Below the pieces are notes generated by a model. The model was not told the origin of the DNA, made no database searches, and saw only the letters and a list, made by a program, of their open reading frames with translations. Shown here piece by piece: positions 60,974 through 63,177 of a stretch of DNA of 63,177 nt. The stretch's first letter is position 1. Each line of letters begins with the position of its first letter. This stretch comes from Zoogloea sp041904905 (GTDB lineage Bacteria; Pseudomonadota; Gammaproteobacteria; Burkholderiales; Rhodocyclaceae): contig NZ_JAYRMI010000014.1 of the NCBI RefSeq assembly GCF_041904905.1, forward strand, positions 1-63,177, in the 5' to 3' direction. The position numbers were made by a program, and so were the translations under genes.

Positions 60974-60998
60974 GGCGGGCCGACCCCATCGGCCCGCC
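60974..60998 (+). terminator. 10-bp GC hairpin between nrtA and nrtB
   Basis: A perfect 10-bp stem with loop CCCCA and no T tract. It may stabilise nrtA mRNA so that the binding protein is made in excess over the membrane parts. Its stability may also explain the sequencing failure beside it. Confidence 0.6.
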
Positions 60999-61072
60999 AC
61001 CCCAACCCCCGATTCAACCCCGCACGCAACCCGACAGGCTAACCCGCCGTCACGAAGATCACGGAGATCACC

Positions 61073-62020
61073 ATGAGCACTGCATCGCTAACGTCCGGCC
61101 TCGTCACCGTCCGGCCAGAGGCCGAGCCTGCCCCGGTTGTCCGGGCTGAAGCCATCAAGACAGAGGATTCCAAGATGGGCGCCACCACGACCCCCACCGA
61201 AAAAGCCGCCAAGCCCCCCAAGGACGACGCCGTCTCCTTCGGCACGCACCTGGGCAACCTTGCCCGCAAGGTCATTCCGCCCCTCGTCGGCTTCGCGCTG
61301 GTGATCGGCCTGTGGGCGCTGGTGGCCATGAAATCCGCCGACTTTCCCAGCCCGGCAAAGACCCTCGATGCCGCCATCACGCTCTTTGCCGATCCCTTCT
61401 ATCAGAACGGGCCCAACGACCAGGGGATAGGCTGGAACATCCTGTCCTCCCTCAAGCGCGTCGCCATCGGCTTTGGCGTCGCCGCGCTGGTGGGCATCCC
61501 GCTGGGCTTCATCATCGGCCGCTTCGCCTTCATGAACAGCATGCTCGAACCGATCATCAGCATCCTGCGCCCGGTCTCGCCGCTGGCCTGGCTGCCCATC
61601 GGGCTCATGGTGTTCAAGGCCGCCGACCCGGCATCCACCTGGACGATCTTCATCTGCTCCATCTGGCCGATGATCCTCAACACCGCCCAGGGCGTGCAGC
61701 GCGTGCCCCAGGATTACCTCAACGTCGCCCGGGTGCTCAACCTCTCCGAGTTCAAGATCATCACCAAGATCCTCTTCCCCTCCGTGCTGCCCTACATGCT
61801 CACCGGCATCCGCCTGTCCATCGGCACCGCCTGGCTGGTCATCGTGGCCGCCGAAATGCTCACCGGCGGCGTCGGCATCGGCTTCTGGGTGTGGGACGAA
61901 TGGAACAACCTCAAGGTCGAGCACATCATCATCGCCATCTTCGTGATCGGCACCGTCGGCCTCCTGCTCGAACAGCTCCTGCTGCTCATCGCCCGCCGCT
62001 TCAGCTACGGCGCCAACTGA
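61073..62020 (+). CDS. nrtB: Nitrate ABC transporter permease
   Basis: Inner-membrane protein of 315 residues. A polar N-terminal stretch of about 65 residues precedes six predicted helices. The cytoplasmic coupling loop A-R-V-L-N-L-S-E-F...I-L-F-P-S-V-L-P is of the BPD permease family (SsuC/NrtB). It forms a homodimer with NrtC-type ATPase subunits. The start is the ATG at 61073; a later Met (61175) is possible but lacks better support. It lies 22 bp before the ATPase gene. Confidence 0.93.
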   Translation: MSTASLTSGLVTVRPEAEPAPVVRAEAIKTEDSKMGATTTPTEKAAKPPKDDAVSFGTHLGNLARKVIPPLVGFALVIGLWALVAMKSADFPSPAKTLDAAITLFADPFYQNGPNDQGIGWNILSSLKRVAIGFGVAALVGIPLGFIIGRFAFMNSMLEPIISILRPVSPLAWLPIGLMVFKAADPASTWTIFICSIWPMILNTAQGVQRVPQDYLNVARVLNLSEFKIITKILFPSVLPYMLTGIRLSIGTAWLVIVAAEMLTGGVGIGFWVWDEWNNLKVEHIIIAIFVIGTVGLLLEQLLLLIARRFSYGAN

Positions 62021-62042
62021 TACCGCCTCCAGGAGAAATCAA

Positions 62043-62834
62043 ATGAACGCCATCGTCAAAGTCGAAAACGTCGGCATGAGCTTCGACACCAAGAAAGGCC
62101 GCTTCATCGCCCTGCAGAACGTCAATCTGCAGATCAAGAAGGGCGAAGTCGTCTCGCTCATCGGCCACTCGGGCTGCGGCAAATCCACGCTGCTCAACCT
62201 CATCGCCGGCCTCACCCTGCCCACCTCCGGCGTGATGCTGTGCAACGGCCGCGAGATCGCCGGCCCCGGCCCCGAGCGCGCGGTGGTCTTCCAGAACCAC
62301 TCCCTGCTGCCCTGGCTCAACTGCTTCGAGAATGTGTACCTCGCCGTCGAGCGCGTGTTTGGCACCAAGGAAGGCAAGGACAAGCTCAAGGCCCGCACCA
62401 ACGAAGCCCTTGAGATGGTGCACATGGCCCACGCCGCCCAGAAGCTGCCCCACGAAATCTCCGGCGGCATGAAGCAGCGCATCGGCATCGCCCGCGCCTT
62501 TGCGATGGAGCCCCAGATCCTGCTGATGGACGAACCCTTCGGCGCCCTCGACGCACTCACCCGCGCCTCGCTGCAGGACGAACTCATCGGCGTGATGGAA
62601 AAGACCGGCGCCACCGTGGTGATGGTCACCCACGACGTGGATGAGGCCGTGCTGCTCTCCGACCGCGTGGTGATGATGACCAACGGCCCCGCAGCCACCA
62701 TCGGCGAGATCCTCGAAGTGAAGCTCCCCAAACCCCGCGACCGCCTCGCCCTGGCCCACGACGCCCACTTCGTCGAATGCCGGGCGGCGATTCTGGAGTT
62801 CTTGTATCAGAAGCAGATGAAGAAGGCGGCATAG
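62043..62834 (+). CDS. nrtC: Nitrate ABC transporter ATP-binding subunit
   Basis: Cytosolic ATPase of 263 residues. Walker A is G-H-S-G-C-G-K-S-T, the signature is S-G-G-M-K-Q-R, and Walker B is I-L-L-M-D-E-P. It has the length of the single-domain NrtD/NasD type and lacks the NrtA-like regulatory extension of cyanobacterial NrtC. AGGAG precedes the start. It ends the nrtABC operon and is followed by several GC hairpins. Confidence 0.93.
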   Translation: MNAIVKVENVGMSFDTKKGRFIALQNVNLQIKKGEVVSLIGHSGCGKSTLLNLIAGLTLPTSGVMLCNGREIAGPGPERAVVFQNHSLLPWLNCFENVYLAVERVFGTKEGKDKLKARTNEALEMVHMAHAAQKLPHEISGGMKQRIGIARAFAMEPQILLMDEPFGALDALTRASLQDELIGVMEKTGATVVMVTHDVDEAVLLSDRVVMMTNGPAATIGEILEVKLPKPRDRLALAHDAHFVECRAAILEFLYQKQMKKAA

Positions 62835-62850
62835 TTGGACGCCCCCCGAA

Positions 62851-62919
62851 GCGCCTGCGGCGCCTCCCCCCACTGGGGGGCAGGCCGGCCGCTTCGGGGC
62901 GGCCGTGCGCGGCCGGCCT
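62851..62919 (+). repeat. Cluster of GC-rich hairpins after nrtC
   Basis: Three consecutive palindromes: 62851-62863 (5 bp), 62866-62880 (6 C against 6 G) and 62882-62919 (11-bp arms, with an alternative inner stem). It looks like a mobile intergenic repeat; similar GC-rich blocks are common in betaproteobacterial intergenic regions. It may also terminate nrtABC. Confidence 0.55.
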
Positions 62920-62959
62920 TGGTTCGTGCCTTTCCTGCCCGAGTCAGCTTGCCGCAGAC

Positions 62960-62989
62960 GTAGGTCGGGTTAGCGCAGCGTAACCCGAC
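62960..62989 (+). repeat. GTAG-REP palindrome
   Basis: GTAG is directly followed by a perfect 9-bp inverted repeat (62964-62972 with 62981-62989) and an 8-base loop. GTAG plus a palindrome is the form recognised by REP-associated tyrosine transposases, and such a gene lies 16 bp away. Confidence 0.8.
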
Positions 62990-63004
62990 AACCCCTGATC
63001 GGCC

Positions 63005-63177
63005 CTACTCACGCCCGACGCCTTCAAAACACATCGAATCACGCCCCCAATCCGGCGCATAAACCCCGTCCTTCACATAGCGGCCGAAGCTGGAGTACGG
63101 CCACGCTGCGGGTGAACGGGCCAATCCATGCTTGACCGGGTTGTAATGGATGTAATCCACATGGCGGGCAAAGTCGG
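63005..63177 (-). CDS. REP-associated tyrosine transposase (RAYT), 3' part
   Basis: The last 56 residues are visible, ending at a TAG (63005-63007); the 5' part lies beyond the window. The segment H-V-D-Y-I-H-Y-N-P-V-K-H-G-L contains the Y1/IS200-like catalytic-helix motif, and W-P-Y-S-S-F follows as usual. RAYTs act on REP palindromes, and one lies right behind this gene. The shown part has no frameshift. Confidence 0.85.
   Translation of the reverse strand, partial: DFARHVDYIHYNPVKHGLARSPAAWPYSSFGRYVKDGVYAPDWGRDSMCFEGVGRE

Overview
The window is about 63 kb of high-GC DNA with dense, often overlapping genes. It reads as the chromosome of a flagellated betaproteobacterium, most likely of the order Rhodocyclales. 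This is inferred from gene content: PEP-CTERM surface protein, transketolase-gap-pgk operon with a class I phosphoribulokinase nearby, polyphosphate:AMP phosphotransferase, and an ANTAR/NrtABC nitrate locus. No species is claimed. One assembly gap of 10 N lies at 60954-60963.

Layout. (1) 1-7.5 kb, plus strand: the 3' part of a giant SdrD/Cna-B-repeat adhesin, a PEP-CTERM protein and an exported TPR protein. (2) 7.5-13.2 kb, minus strand: a diguanylate cyclase and tkt-gap-pgk. (3) 13.4-16.5 kb, plus: a lipoprotein and a MORN-repeat protein of unknown role. (4) 16.6-19.0 kb, minus: phosphoribulokinase, an inositol-monophosphatase-family protein and a thioredoxin-like protein. (5) 19.0-24.7 kb, plus: rsmE, pap, argA, a PAS-GGDEF protein and yggX. 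(6) 24.8-29.8 kb, minus: late flagellar genes (fliC, flaG, fliD, fliS, fliT, a fliK-like gene and an FlhB-C-terminal-like gene), with a good sigma-28 promoter before fliC. (7) 30.1-43.3 kb, minus: a tightly coupled glycan island (rfbF, rfbG, rfbH, C-methyltransferase-like gene, ThDP enzyme, FkbM-type methyltransferase, NeuB-family synthase, SDR and a three-module glycosyltransferase). It sits directly downstream of the flagellin cluster and probably makes a modified dideoxy sugar for flagellin or a surface polysaccharide.

(8) 43.4-47.0 kb: mixed housekeeping genes (exported hypothetical, HAD phosphatase, tcdA, M23 peptidase, cbiX). (9) 47.0-52.5 kb, plus: a REC-like/HATPase protein, then an RND efflux operon ending in a DUF2892 membrane protein. 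A perfect 16-bp inverted repeat covers the operon's promoter and start codon. (10) 52.6-59.2 kb, plus: a signalling cluster made of a CHASE/PAS histidine kinase, a REC-HATPase protein, a REC-PAS-SpoIIE phosphatase with a FixL-like PAS, and an ANTAR regulator (nasT). (11) 59.2-62.8 kb: nrtA, nrtB and nrtC for nitrate uptake. The nrtA leader carries an NtrC-like site, a sigma-54 promoter, two hexaloop hairpins of the ANTAR antiterminator type and a terminator with a T10 tail. (12) 62.8 kb to the end: GC-rich hairpins, a GTAG-REP palindrome and the 3' end of a REP-associated tyrosine transposase.

The clearest regulatory logic is at nrtABC: nitrogen limitation (NtrC/sigma-54) would start transcription almost exactly at the first ANTAR hairpin, and NasT would then decide whether transcripts pass the leader terminator. 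The most open biology lies in the glycan island, in the REC-HATPase/SpoIIE module that has no visible STAS partner, and in the adhesin/PEP-CTERM pair.
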